A DNA stretch of 64,000 nucleotides from Monarcha castaneiventris obscurior (Eukaryota > Chordata > Aves > Passeriformes > Monarchidae), in contig JAMPIT010000493.1 in NCBI GenBank assembly GCA_026261815.1, positions 4,357,501 through 4,421,500 of the forward strand. The letters are read 5' to 3'. The notes beneath the pieces are model-generated. The model was given only the letters and a program-made list of their open reading frames with translations. It made no database searches and was not told where the DNA came from. Below are positions 40,901-55,500 of this stretch, in pieces. The position numbers and the translations under genes are program-made. How positions within the stretch are numbered: the first letter of the stretch is position 1; each line of letters starts with the position of its first letter.

Positions 40901-43559
40901 AAAACCCATTTGGAAGAAGAGAGAGATGCTTTTCCTACTCACTGTCTCTCAGGAAGGTATCAGCAAAATACAAGGTTCGCACAAAGCCAGTGAAAGAGTC
41001 TTCTGCCGAGCGGGCTTCGATCTTGCGCTGGACTGGAGCCAGTTCCATCTCCTGCAATGCGTCCTGGTCAAACTTGGCATTTGCTTCTTGCACCTTCACA
41101 CATGAGGAGACACGTTGTCAGTCAGGGATAGACACAGCAGGGAGAGAGAGGGGCGGTGGCAGCAATAGAAAGGCACAGCAGGGTCACACCAGTGAACTTG
41201 TCCTCTGAACTGATCTTCTCTAAAAACGTGCCTGTTTTTATCTAACAGCAGCATCAGAAATTGCCATTTTTCCCTCACACCAATAGCTACTGATTTGATA
41301 GCAGGGCTGAGACCACCTCCTGCTCTATGCAGTCTCAGCAGGCTCCAAACTGTAAACAGACAGACTCCAAAAAGGTGAACCCCTCACCTCTGAGGCATTC
41401 CCACTACCTCCTCGCCGCTTCCTACTGGACACGCGGCTTCTTCTGATCCGCCGGAATGACTGACGGAGGGACTTCTTCAAGGATTTCACCCGAGACAGGG
41501 GACCTTCTAAGGCCAGCTGGTCACTGGGATGCAGTGTGCACCTGGAAGAGGGAGACAGTAGCCACGTGGTCACTTTCTACTGGGTGGCAATTGCTCCCAA
41601 GCGTCCAACAAGATCCACACAAATGTTGGAACACACTTATATATTCTGGAAGATCTTCGAGGGCAGAGAAAAAAGAAGCAGAGCTTCTTGCTACAGTGAC
41701 AGCTCTTGAGAAATCACTTATCACACCTTGCTTTGTTAGTAATTCCAGGTCATCATTAACATAAGGATTACCACAGGCCCCCTGGAAAGATGACACTTAC
41801 TTGACAAAGACCAGTCGCTTCTGCTGATGGTCAAAAAGCCCAAACCCATGACTGGTACCAAAGGCCACAAGCTTCCATTCTGAGTGCAGGGCCAAAGAGG
41901 TGACCACAGCTGGTGGCTGACATTGGACAAGGACAAATGGCTGAAAACCAGCTTCAAATCGAACTGGGCCATCTCGAGTTTTTAGCTTCTCGTGACCTTT
42001 CCATCGATAGCCCTCTTGGTCCTGCAGGAGATCTGCTTCAGCATGGTCCACCACGTGTTCTGCATCCTCGTCATTCAGTTCCATCACCAGCACCTGAAAG
42101 GAAGAGAACAACCTTTGCTACAGCTTTTGCTGTGCAGGCAGATCTCCAAGCTGCAGCCCTTCCCTACAGCTGCTAAACTACAGAACTCCTCAGGACAGGT
42201 AAGTAACAGCAGACAATGCCTAAAATACCAGCTAGAGAGAGCAGAAAATCCCAGAATGGTTTGGGTTGGAAGGCACCTTAAAGATCACCTAGCTCTAACA
42301 CCTGCCATGGACAGGGACACCTTTTCTGGTCAGAGTTCCATCCAACCTGGCCTTAAACACTTTCAGTCATGGGGCATCCACAACTGCTCCAGGCAACCTG
42401 TTACAGCGCCTCGCCACCCTCACAGTAAAGAAGTTCTTCCTATCTAATATCTAATCTAACCTACTCTCTTTCAGTTTGAAGCTACTCCCCCTTGTTCTGT
42501 CACTCCAGGACCTTATAAGTAGTCTCTACCCATGTTTCCTGTAGGCTCCTTTCAGGTACCAGAAGGCTGCAATTAAGCGACCCCAAACCTTCCCTCCTCC
42601 AGGCTGAACAATCCCAATTCTCTCAGCCCTTCCTCAGAGCAGAGCTGCTCCATCCCTCTACTCAAACTTGGTGACCCCCTCTGGACTCACTCCACCAGCT
42701 CCATGTCAGTCCTGTGCCGGATGCAGTGCTCCAGGTGGGGCCTCACCAGAGCAGGGTCTCATGAAGTATTTCCAGGAAACACATCAATTTACCATGAGAG
42801 AAATGAGCATTTTGAATTTTAGCAGATCTCCGGACTACTCTGAAACCTGCACTGAAAACAATGTTTATGTTGATTGTCCATATTCCAATACCTGTCCTGC
42901 TGTACCAGCAACAGCCAAGTATCCACTGTATTTACACAGGTAGATCTTCTGGATCCCAAGTCTTGGATCATCGCTGTAAGGATCAAAGGTACCAACCTAG
43001 GCAAGAGAACAGAGAGGGGCTGGTCATTAACTGGGGCAGGAATCAGAACTGCCCGGGTTTTCAGAAAGTTTCTACAAGCAGCAGCTCTCTTACCTTGCGG
43101 AGTGGAGGCCATTCATCCTCCCCCAGGGTGTTCATGTTGTCATTGGGATCAGCATCCGTGAGGAACACTCTCACTGTGCTCAGCTTATAAAGGAGGTGCA
43201 AGCAGACACCAGAGGCATCCCAAAACCTCACTGTGCCATCCTCATGCCTGGGGGGCAGGATACAGGAACACACATCATACAGGAGAATAGCACATGGAGG
43301 GTAAAAGAGAGGGAAAAATATAGAACCAGAAAAACAAACCACAGAGAGAAAGATTTTTGGCTTCTTGGGTATTTTTTGTGGGTTTTGGTTTTGTTGTGTT
43401 TTAGTTTGTTGGGATTTTTTAATCCAGCTGTTCTCGGTGATCTGACATCATTACACCAATTTAAGATGACACCAAAAAGACATGGAAAAGACAAAAAGCT
43501 TAGTATATGGAAGGAAAAACTCATCCAGGCAAAAATATGGTTACTGCGAGGGAAAAAAT

Positions 43560-43591
<32 letters not shown>

Positions 43592-46500
43592 TCAAACTTT
43601 AATCTTAGTTCTCCAGGTGAAAATTTGCAACAGTCTTCCAACACAAGGGTAGGAGCTTCTAACATGCTCCATCAAGAATGAAATCTGAGGAACAGCCCAC
43701 TGAAACTCTCAAAAGTGCTTTGAAAAGAAAATGGTACATTTTTGTTCAATGAGACAATCTCTTGCTAGCTACTTCCACCTCTTAGCTAGATCTGTTCATG
43801 CTGATCAAAGCAGACAGGAGTCCAAGCTAACCTCTATTTTAAGATTCAGAGTGTAAGGTAGAGATTTGAAAAATGCTTCAAAACATGCAGGATTAAGCTC
43901 CACTTTTACACTGCTGCCTTTGAACCAGGCTGGATTAGTGCCTGCACTCCTACACACTTTGGGAGTAGGGGGAATGGATAACACATCAAAACTAAAAATC
44001 AGCCACTTTCTGGGTTATCTGTGGACATCATGACCTGTTTGCTCAGAAGCAGCAAAATCAGTTGGCTTTACAAAGCCAGCAGCACAGCTTTGAGATGCTG
44101 CACTGTAAAGCTGCAGCCTTCTCCCTACAAGATGAGCAGACTTTAATGCCACAGGAAAGCCTCAGTTAGTTCAAAAGGGGGAAGTGGAACTGGAAAGGGC
44201 TCCCTGATGGTCCTCAGGTCAGCACCTACCCTGTTAGCAGCAAGTCCCTCTGCGGAGGATCCGGAGCGATGTTGGTGCCACCATCAATCGGCCACGGCTA
44301 CAAATACAGTAAGAGAAGTGTGTGACCTCCTAAGCAGTGACAGTGTGGAGAGAATATAAAGTCAGCAGGAGGGCATGAACTCCAGTGCAAGTGGCAGTGA
44401 AACAGTCCATGCTGTCAGCTTTTGTTTGGATTAGATGCTCCTATTCTGACCCCAGCTGTGCCTTTTGTAGAAGGCATTCTACACATTTCCCCGAGAAGCT
44501 TCATGCTTTTACATGAGAACTTTGTTACCACCGACAGCTGGGAACACTCAGACTTCCCCTCTGGCTTGTCAAAGCTTAAAAAAAATCACATTTTAATTCC
44601 CCAGTGCGACTAACTGTACTGGTGGTGCTTTGGGAAAAAGCCTCTCTCGAGCCTATTAAGAGGCAGGACAGTGTCTGGTGGGGCTGAACCCTCTGCAGAT
44701 CATCAGCAGCACAGACCACCCACACCCTGGGCAGTCACACTGCCCTAAACACGTGGGAACACACAGGGGGACACAGAGCTGCCATACCATACTGGAGTAG
44801 TGAATGTTCTGCTTGCTCCCAGCGCTGATAATCCGCTCCCAGAGCTTCAGGGGGATGTTGGAGACGTGGTGAGAGCAGGTGATGGCTGAGCAGTGCAGGG
44901 AAGCCAGGTAGGGAGGGTGCACTGCTGGCCAGCCTGCACTTTTCAAGTCTATCACCACGAGCTCTTCTTCTGCCAGCACCACCAGGGCAGAGGGGTCATC
45001 GAACTCTGCAAAAAAAAACACTCATTGAGGCTGACAAAACTGACCATCCAAGGGCAGTGCAAACAAGCTTCCTGTAAGGCTGCTTTGAAAACTGTAATCA
45101 CACAGCTCCACATCAACATTTTTGTTGGAAAAAACCTTAAATGCTTCTGTGTTAACTGGGCCTATTGAGTACAAATCTGAAGACTTTTTACTGCAAATTC
45201 ATGTTTCTTCACATCACTCCTGGGACTGTGACAGTGACTTTTAATAGACTCCATCACAGAATAAAAAATGTGTTAATAACAATGCCTAAAGAACACAAAG
45301 TTCATATTTACTACTGTAACAGCCAGAACTCCAAAGACTCTACCTACAGCTAATTAACAGCACTGGGTGGAAAGACATGCATACACCCCAGCAGTGACCC
45401 ATTTAGTGCTGTGTTAGGACCACAGTCCATCCAGGCTAAGCTGCTTAAACATGCTAATGCCTTGGGTTCTGCAGAATGCTTCTCTGCTTCAACTGACAAG
45501 TATTTACAATTCAGCTCTTTTACTTTTCATTTTCTTTTCTTCTCATATGTTACGATACATCCTCTAGACTTTTTTTTTAAAGATGTGTACCTCACCTAGT
45601 AATTCTTATGTATATTAGGAACAACTACAAAAGAAATATGTTAATGTAACTTGACTGGTGACATCTGACACAAACAAGAATTTTAATTCTAGTTACAGTG
45701 GAAAATCTTGAGTGAAAACAATTTAGTCTACAAGGACATTACAGCAGCCAGGTTCACGAGTCAGCCACAGCAGCAAATTGGTGGGGAAAACCAAAACCCC
45801 AGGCCAGTTCACAGCAGTGACAATTAACACAGCTACAGAAATCTGAGTGAGTGTAAAGCTGGATTGGGGGTGATACACAGTGAGCCGTTACCAAAGTACC
45901 TAACTCAGCTTTTCCCCGACCTTCCCTCCTAAACTGTACTTTTACTTCCCTCCTTTACTTGGTTGATTACCTGGTATACACTTGCAAGAGGCACATACCA
46001 ACACTGTTCACTCAGCAAAATTAAATTCAAGTAATTAGTACTTGGCATCACTAGTGAGGCACCCCAAGTTTCACCTCTGACTAGGCCCAGCCACAACACA
46101 TCACTAATTAGTTCTGTTTCTTCATGAAAAAAATGTTTTCTATTCAGTTTTACTTTGCTTTCCTATGTGCCATCATTTGCAGTTGCCCACAGCACTTCAC
46201 AATAAAACAAATAATATCATCCCTGTACTGTTACAGCCCTGCAGTTTGCTATTGCCAACATTAACCAAAAGTGCTCTGTTTCAACAATTTTTTTCCCTGC
46301 AAAGACACATCTGAGCTCATTTCTTATGGCAAGAATCTATTTTAAGTTGCTGAAGTAGCAGGCACAGTAGAATTTGTCATGATTGCCATACACTCACCCA
46401 CCTCATTAAAAAAAAGAAAGAAACAGGAAGGGCTGGCCTTTTAAAAACTGTTTCCACAGCATATTCAGGGTAGTGGAAAGTCACCAGCTACGACCATGCT

Positions 46501-49500
46501 GCAATGCATAAGCTTTGTGCTTATTAAATTAAGTGGCTTTGGTATACAATTAATACCTTGGTATTGCCACTGCAGGGAAGACTGCTTAAGGGCAAACAAG
46601 GCAAGCTACGTAGATCCACTAAGCTTAGGCAATCAGCCACAAGGAAGCTTGTCAACCACAGAAACCTCATTTTATTGTAAAAAAACTTCCTCACCTAAGT
46701 GCAACAGTTTCAGTTTCCTGTAGCAGCTCCTGTCTGAACCCACCGGCAGTAGTGTTAACTAGATAATTCAATTCTTGGGAAGTAGAAGCCTGTTAGTTCA
46801 CTTATTTCATCCTAAAGGATTTCTAATCATATCCAGAAACTGAACTCTAAGCAGTCCAACTCTGACCTAAAAAGCTACGGTTTCTTTCATCTTTAAAATT
46901 TTTATTCCATCATCTAGAATCTCCACTCTGACAATTTCACAGAAAGTAAAAGGGTCTCCTTCGTTAATACCAAAAGGTACTGACCTTGAGGCACTGGGCA
47001 GTACCTCAAGTTTATCAGCACTGTGAGCCTGAAGGCTTAGACCTGTAGGTTCTGCTCACTTGGAAGATGCTTATAAAGGCAGTGTTGTGCAGGGAAAATA
47101 AGTAACAGACACATACAGGCACTTCTGCTCAGTTACTCTGCATTTCTCTGCTGTCTTTTCAGTGACCTGAGAGGGTCAGTTAAGATCTAGGAAGAGAGGC
47201 AAGAGGGAATCCAAAAGCTGTGTCTTTCTGCCTTTTCCCAAGACATTCCTCCCCTGGATCTGTGCTCTGCTTCCCAGAAAAGGCCGGGAGGATCCAACCT
47301 GCACCGACAGACTTGGATGTGGAGCTGTGGCTGTCACCACCCTCCCTGGCAGGACACTGGACAAATTGGTTTGGAAACCTGTCTAGCAGGCAAAGCAGAC
47401 TAGAAAGCCTGAGAAGATCCAGTAACAGAAGATTTACTTACAAGCTCCTAAAAAATATCTGCAGTTTAGTCTGATCCAGCTTCCAACACTGCACATTTTT
47501 GGAGCTTGAAATAGCATTTTATACTCAGTTACTCTGAGTTAGCCAGAAGCAAGAACTATACCAGCATTAGACAAAGAGTTCTTAGGGAAAACCCTCTACA
47601 GTTTCAAGAAAGGAAAGAATACACAGTTACTGCGGAAATAAGGGCAATAAAGCTCTTCAACAGAAGCAAGAATCTGACAAGCTCTACACAATTCCAGGAA
47701 TGAGAACTATTCAGTTTACATTCATGTTCACCAACACTAAGGAAATTAAGTTCTCCATATACTGACCCTTGGTTCTATGTCACCCTTTGCTGATTTATCA
47801 CCCAGAGCTCCAGACACAAATCCAGGTAGTAATTAAAAGAAGCAGCGTCTCAGTGGGAGTAAATTCTGGTTTTAATTATTAGCCTCCTTTGAAGTGCTAT
47901 TTCCAAACAACAATATTCAGATCCTCATTTCACAACCTGGTTATGTCCAGTGTCCAGCTTAAACAGACGTAAGCTTAAGAGATCTTTTCTCATAACAGAG
48001 TAGCATAATGTTTTTGAGGAATGTATGGCATTTGTAACCAGCCCTTTATTTACACCAGTAATTTACACTTCACTTCTAAATGGGAAATCTTTCACAGCTG
48101 GACTCAATCTTAAGGGTCTTTTCCAAACTAAATCATTCTGTGATTCTCTGCTAAAGCCTCAGAAACTCCCCAAACAACTGACCTCCTTATCACATTTCAT
48201 ATGCTATTTATACCAGGCAGATTCCCACACACGTACACAGCTACCCTAATTCCTCAGTAATGCCCTTCCATCACATACCTGCAGCAGGATCTGAACTGAA
48301 GATTATGAAGAAGTCTATCACTCGTGAGGTAAAGTCAAAGGCTGTTTGCTGGCTGCCGTGGATAACAGAGATGCTGTGCCGGTCCCCATAGCTAGCCCGG
48401 GGCATTCCTCCTTGGAATATTATGTAAGGAAGCCTTAAGAGAAAGAAAGAGTTAAAGTGGTGTGTGCTGAAGTGAGGAGTAAGAAAAAATTCAAAGAAAT
48501 GTCAAAGAAACTTTGACAAGTTCTTATAACGTCACTCTAAAGGGTTCACATGGCATTGCACACTGCACCCTTTAAATAGGTGAGACTGAAGGGATACAGC
48601 ACAAACTCACCCATTTTTTGTTGTCTGCCAGTAGATCTTGGAGATGGCCTTGCAAGGAAAAGGACCTGAGAAAATAGTTTATTGCTACAATTCAAGAAGT
48701 GCATCTTTACATCAGAAGTTGCTGATTCTGCTTCAGCCAGGTCACCTCACCCTCCACCCCAAGGGGAGCCACCTGAATTAGTAGGAGCCAGCACCGCCTA
48801 CCCAGACCAAGCCACATCAGACAAGTCTTCTGGGACACACTGACCACAGAACTCCTCAGCAAAACACAGCTTAGGCTCAGGGGAAGTTCTAAACCACGTT
48901 GCTGATGGCTACCAAGGAGTGGAAGGGCTGCTAGAGGAGCTGATTAACTAGAAAGGATTGCTAAAATCACAGTCATTCCTGAAACTAATATAACGTGATA
49001 GAGCTTTAGAAGCTTCTCTACACTCAAAAGTTGAGGTCATCCCATTTGATGGGTTCCAGAATCAGAAGCTTCATTTCATCATTGCTCAGGTCAACAGAAA
49101 ATACACTCAGCTCACTATTAATTACACAGGAACCAAGCAACTCCTGCTGAACAGGACACCAGCTAAAACAAAGAGCTGAATCACCAACACCCTTCTTCAT
49201 AAGGGGCACTAATTTTGTCAACAGACTTGCTCTCCATGTTCAGGACAGACTTCAACAATGCAAGGGAGTTTCACATCCAAGAAAAAAACTGGGCTGAGGT
49301 CCCTTAGTCCAGGCTCACAAGCCATTCAAGAGGCACCTCTGCATTTTGCCAGTAAACACTAGGGAGAATTGTGATGTAAATATCCTACACAAGCTCAGAA
49401 TTAGTTTGAGTTTGAACAAACACACAACAGTTAAACCTCACTTACTGACCATAAGGCACAGTGTTCTCCAGAGGCTCTGGCTGCCTGTTGTCACTGGATA

Positions 49501-52500
49501 CTGGCCACTGGGTGTAACTTCCATCATAGTGACAACTAATGAATTTACTGCCATCCCTCTGCCAGTAGAGGTTCTCCAGTTGCTGAAAAGAAAGCCATAC
49601 AAATGACTGCTCTCCAGAGGGCTGTTATCTCCCCAAAACAACCGTTCTTCCTAAAAAAGCAGCTTTGTCAGGCTCTCCCTGCACCTGCTTTGTCTTCAGT
49701 GTCAGTGAGAGCCCTTCCTGCCCTGCTGAGCTGACTCTGGATTGAATCAATACCTGGCTGCCCAGGAAATGGTGAGTTGCTTTGTTATTCTGCAGGTCCC
49801 AGAGGACAATCAAGCCCCTGCTGTATCCAATTAGGATCTGGTCAGGGTTCTTAGGATGCTCCCGAAGGGCTTCCACCAGTTCACAGGATCGTCTGTTGCA
49901 GTTATCTTCTGGTATCCTGCAGGAGCAGAAGAGAAAACCAAGAGAAGCTGAGTCCAGGTACAACATAAAAGGACTGTAATAAAAGGTGTAAGAATGAGAA
50001 ATTAAGTGACAAAGTTGAAATAGGTAATTAAAATCTCCTCACAAATCCTTCAAGCAGCAGGAAAATCTTATGGGAGACATCACACCAGGCCTACCACATG
50101 GGCATGCACCCAGTCCCATCTTCTTCAAGGAAAGGCCAAGGTTTACAATGAATTCCAGGACTGGATTCCAGGACTGTAAAGACAGTCTGAACCATCTACC
50201 CTATTCTCTTAAAGAATAAAGGTAGGATGAAAATGTCAGTAGGAGACATGAAGTAGGACAGTTTTCAGCAGCACTCAAATCTTCAGAGTGATAAAATCTC
50301 CATTTGAACAAAGCAGTATCAGATGTTTTGCCAGTGGTTGAAAAAATAAATGGGCAATTACAGCTAAACAAAATATTTTTTTTTTTCAAAACCAAACACA
50401 AGGGCCAGAGCACAAGGTTTGAAGATTCACCCCAAGTGAACATGCTGCACCTCCACAGTGACAACACCAGGCTGACCAGGACAGAAACTGTTACTTAACA
50501 CACACCAGGACCGAAAGTTACTTTCCTGAGAGTCAGGCAGATACGGACAATGCTTAACACAACAGCGAGGCCCCAGTACATGATCTGGGGTGACATTTTA
50601 ACAAAGGATGTGTCTGGTAATGGGATTCCACCTCTTGTTTGCTCACTCACCGCTGCAGCACAGCCTCGGGGGTGATGGTCCTGTCCTCCAGCACTCGGAA
50701 CGAGGGCAGCTCCACCACAAAGATGTTGCCACTCTCGGTGCCGAGGTACAGCACTTCCCGTGAGGAATGGGGAAGCACAGCTGTCACCTGGGTGGCACTT
50801 GGTGGAGAGCTGGGGATGCAAAGAGACTCTTTGTTACTGAATTTGGGACAGTTAACAACATAACAGGGACATTTATTAGTGTCATTTGTTTTGGAGGCAT
50901 GATTTTTTTGTTTTTTATAAGGAGGAAAACATCAGCTTTAAGACAAATTATGTCAAAAATTTTTGGCAAGTGCATGGACAAAGAACCAGACACTTTTTTT
51001 ACAGAACCCTCTCTAAGTGTTCCTAAAAATAGCTCACCTAAAACTGGCAAGATCAAGTGAAACTAAAACCACAACAGCATTTCAAAGTCTGACTTTAAGG
51101 CATGGTTAGATTTACCTAACCTTTAGATTAACAGCTCCTGTACTCACAGCAGTGAATGCACAATATTTTAAAAGATGTCACCCTGTGCACTGGTTCAGCA
51201 CTTTTAAAAGCTGGTCTCTCATGCCCAAGCCAGCTCCTGGCTGGTTTCCATGAATGCCCTTTCAATGGATTCAGAGGAGTGGCAGGCTGTAAGAACTGGA
51301 CAAACTCTAGCTTAAACAATAGCAGAATTTTCTGAGTTGCTTATCCCCAGACCAGCTCCAAGCCCCTCCTGTGGCTTACCCAGGTGGCCCTTTGAGGGTG
51401 AAGCGATGCTCCTCCAGCAGCTCAGATGCTCCCCCGTGCTGCTTCAGGCTCCAGAGGTGCAAGCTGTTATCATCCAGCAGTGTCACCAGCTGGCACTGCA
51501 AAATCACACAACTTGCTTTTTTCAGAATGCCAGTATTAAATATAACACAGTAAATTTAGCAGTAGAGTTGGTGCTGTTCATAATTCCCTGCTAAAACAGG
51601 ACTGGGGTGCCAGTTCAGTTTTTTATGGCATTGGACAAACACTGCAGCAATGAGATTTGGGGGGTGGAGGGAGACAAGAAGTAGCCTAGAGGCTAAAAAC
51701 CCTGTTATAAAGGCACAGGTTATCACTAAGGGGGATGACAAGGATTTAGGCTCCTGAAGATCAGCCTGTGCTGTAAAGCCCAGCCATGCAGCTGCAGGCT
51801 GTATCTCACCTCCTCCTGGCTCAGCACAGGTTTGCTGAACACACCCCAGCTTTGGGTGGGGCTGATACACTCTGCTACACCACACTCCTCACATTCTTCA
51901 TGTCCAACCTCATTCTGGAGGTTGTGTCAGAATCCTTTCATGAGCCCAGCCCTGCTGGCTAGATGTTCAAATTGAAGCATTTTACCTGCTGCAGCCACAC
52001 CTGGTGCAACACTCCCCATGGGAGTTTCAGTTTATACCATTAGTTAAGCAAACAGACACCCAAAACCGCCTCAAGAATTAAATCCCTCTCATAAAGAGGC
52101 CACTTGTGCTACACTGGGGGCATCAGGCAACAAAGCCTGTGACCAAGACAGCAGTCTGACAGTCAAGGGAAAGAGAAAGTGGTTAGACAGCCACCAGACA
52201 TTTGGAAAATTCTGCTTTCCTATTTTTAGTGTGTGGCAATAACTGTTCAGCAATCCCCAGGAGCAAGATTCAATACCCCCAAACACAAAGGCACCAAACT
52301 TAACAGCAGGCGAGGTTAGTAGTGTTGTTTTGAGCTCCTGAAAATAATTAAATCAGCTCAGCAGCAGCTCCTGTTCTATCTGTTGTGCAGAGGAAAGACC
52401 ACCCAGTCCTACTGAAAAATTGGGGCTGCAAAATAAAAAGGAAGTTCTTGCTTCTGCAGCAGATTGCCTGAACTATCCTGGCCTTATTACCATTCCCAGG

Positions 52501-55500
52501 ATGTTGCTGGAGATAAATGACTAACAGTTATGAACAATAAAGCTACTCTTTAGTTTAAAGCTTCTCTTTTAGTTTTACTGAGCATCTCCACAGCAACAAG
52601 CGCTGCTGAGAGCACAAAATACACTGGGATAAACATTCCCAACCAAGCAGCATTTGAATATTCTTGGTAATAGGAGCCCAGACCTCTGGAATAAAATCAA
52701 CACCTGTTTAGGTGAGATCTACACAAGTCACAGAGGTACTGAAAATGCACTTACCTGATCAGGTATAAAGTGAATCTGCATTACAGTGTTGTTTTCTTCA
52801 TGTAAACCCATGAACTCCACTCCAGGAGCACCATATCTGATGAGTTTGTTGAGGATCTACAGTATTTAAGGTGACCCACAGCTACAATTAATTGATAAGA
52901 AGCTTGCTAGCAAGCAAGACGAAAAGAGATTAGTTTGAAACCACGTTTTACTGTTGGTGAGCTGGACTGCAAAGAATCAATGCAAATCTACTTTTGGTTT
53001 TACATGCTTGTAAAATTTGCAGGCTGTGCTCACTGTGGAGAACAGGGAAGTTCACTTCTTCCTTCAGCACATGCAGAAGAGGTGCCTGGACCCTGTTTTT
53101 TCTCAGGGATGTTTCGTGGTTTCCCAGACACTACAATCCTGCTTAACTAATTTGTAACCAGGAGACAGATGGCTACTGCCTGCATGTGGAGTCCAGCCTC
53201 TGAGCACAAACACCACCAGCAATGAATGATTAAGCTGGCAGAGACAGCACCAACTTTTCCTTTCTGGACTGAGTGACATGCCTGTTTTACAGCTCATCTA
53301 ACTGGTCTCTGCCATGAGAACCACCTCACACACACAGAAATCAGACTGGACGTCATTAGCTAAAAAAAAATAAATTACCATCTCCAATGTTTAGGTCTTT
53401 AATTCCTGGATGGTCAAAAACTCAGGAAGTTGAAAGCATTTCTGACTTCAGTTTTAACCTTTGAAACAGAATTGCTTTAGGAAAAAAAAAAAGAAAAAGG
53501 AACCCTGCCCCAAATATTTAAACAACCCTGGAATTTACAATGTGAAGGATTGCTAAACTTAGGCCAGATCTAGTCTGACCTTCTGCATAGCAAGAGCAGA
53601 GTCTTGTTTAATATCTGCATCAGCTCAGCTTCTGTTGGAGCTATAGCTCAGCTCTTGGAAAGATAATCCCACCCTGATCAGACCAAAATCACTCCAAACC
53701 CTGGGAAACTGTTCCAGTGTTCCAGTAACCTTTGCCTGCAAATTCATACTTGATCTAACTGTGGAAGCGTCTTCAAAGCTCCACACTCTGTTAAGGTCAA
53801 GGAACTCTCACCCAAAGTGTTCAAAGGATACACTTTGATGGCTCCTGACCGTGTCCCAATGGCCATGAGACGGAGAAATGGGCTGTAGCCCAGGGCACTG
53901 GGCTGGTGGGGAAATCCATGTTCCACAGTCTGGGGGAGAGAAGGAAAAATCATGATCAGCAGCTTGTTTCATGGGCATTGTTAGGCAGAGATAGAACCCA
54001 GAAAGTAAACATGGCATGGCAGTCTGAAATATAGCACTTAATGGCAGCTTTTTCTGCTGAAAAGTGTTCAAACACAGGTTAGATTTGCTGAACAACAGCC
54101 TAATGATGAACATGTGCCAAGAATCCCTGGCTCCACAGCCAGGATATCCAGAAGTATAACACAAATGAAAGAGAAATATTCTGAAAACAGTAGCCCAAGC
54201 AGCTCTTGATGTTAAGATTATAAATAACTGTGCATAAGCACAGCTTAGTCAGTCAATACAACACACTCCATCACTCCACATCAGCTGCACTTCTGTAAAC
54301 CAGCTGCTCAGCACAATTTCAAAGTCTGACACAAATGCCGTGTGCTGTAAGATCAGCTTTATCTGCCAAATTCCACACAGGTCAGCCTTTCTGACCTCTT
54401 TCTGGTGACTGACATGAAGAAATGGTGCAAAGCAATGCAGAGCTATGAGTGAACATCAGTGCTCATCAAGGAAACTAAACAGATTTCCTATGAGCAGTCA
54501 GGAAAAGTAATGTAATCCATATCCGTTTTCCAGAGGGAAAACAAGGAACATTGGAATTTAATGAGAGCAGGAGCCTGCTAGGCCACCACTAGAGTAATTC
54601 AAAGCCATTTGGGACTAAAAAGATGTCACTGTCATGGGGAGCAGTGTTGCTTGCCCTTAGTGGCTTCCTTAAAGTACAGTTTTCACTGCTCCAGGAGGGA
54701 GATTTGGAGCGTTTGTACACACCACACTGAACACGGCTGATGCATTTACACACCAGGGAATAATGTTGTGCCATACTTACAGGATGCCACCAAGCTGCTT
54801 GGAGAATAGCTCAGTGAGGTTTTCAGAAGTGCTAATGCACAGCTCTTATCCTGGTTTAGGCAAAACCAGTATGCACCAACACACAGCCAGGTAAGGAGGG
54901 CTGGTGTGCCCACAGATTAATAGGGAAGATTAACAGGGATGCTTCCTAGAAAACACTGATCCTTACAGGCGCAGCTTCTGGAAAATACCTTCTTCTAGGG
55001 CAAGCTGGCCAGCTACAGAATAGGAGTTCATTCACTCACTAGTGAAAAACAAAACAAAAAAAAAAAGAAGCAGAGAACACTCCATCTACGGCACTTGCAC
55101 CTCACTCCCATCCTCATTTCCATCATGTCTTTGAAGCAAAGCTACCACATCACTTAAGTTTTATGCTTTATTCAGCCTAAAAGTAACACCTGGACTTTAT
55201 TTCCTGCATAGTGATTTCCCAACTTAATCCCCTGCACGAGAATCAAATGGAGCCGGTCTTGTTTCTGTTGTCAGGCCATAGCCCGAGGTGCCCCAGCTGC
55301 TGCAAAGCACTTTAATGTCCTGCTCAAAGACACAGCACAGGAGGATCCAGCTGACTCCAGAGTCTGCCAGTTTGCTTCAGTCTTACCCATTTGATCACTA
55401 TTCCAAAGCTGCAAGAAGAGACCTCCATCCTCTAAATATTGGTTACCCCAGCCTGAGGTCCTCTTAAGGGAAGATGACCCTCTGTAGAAGATAAAACTGG

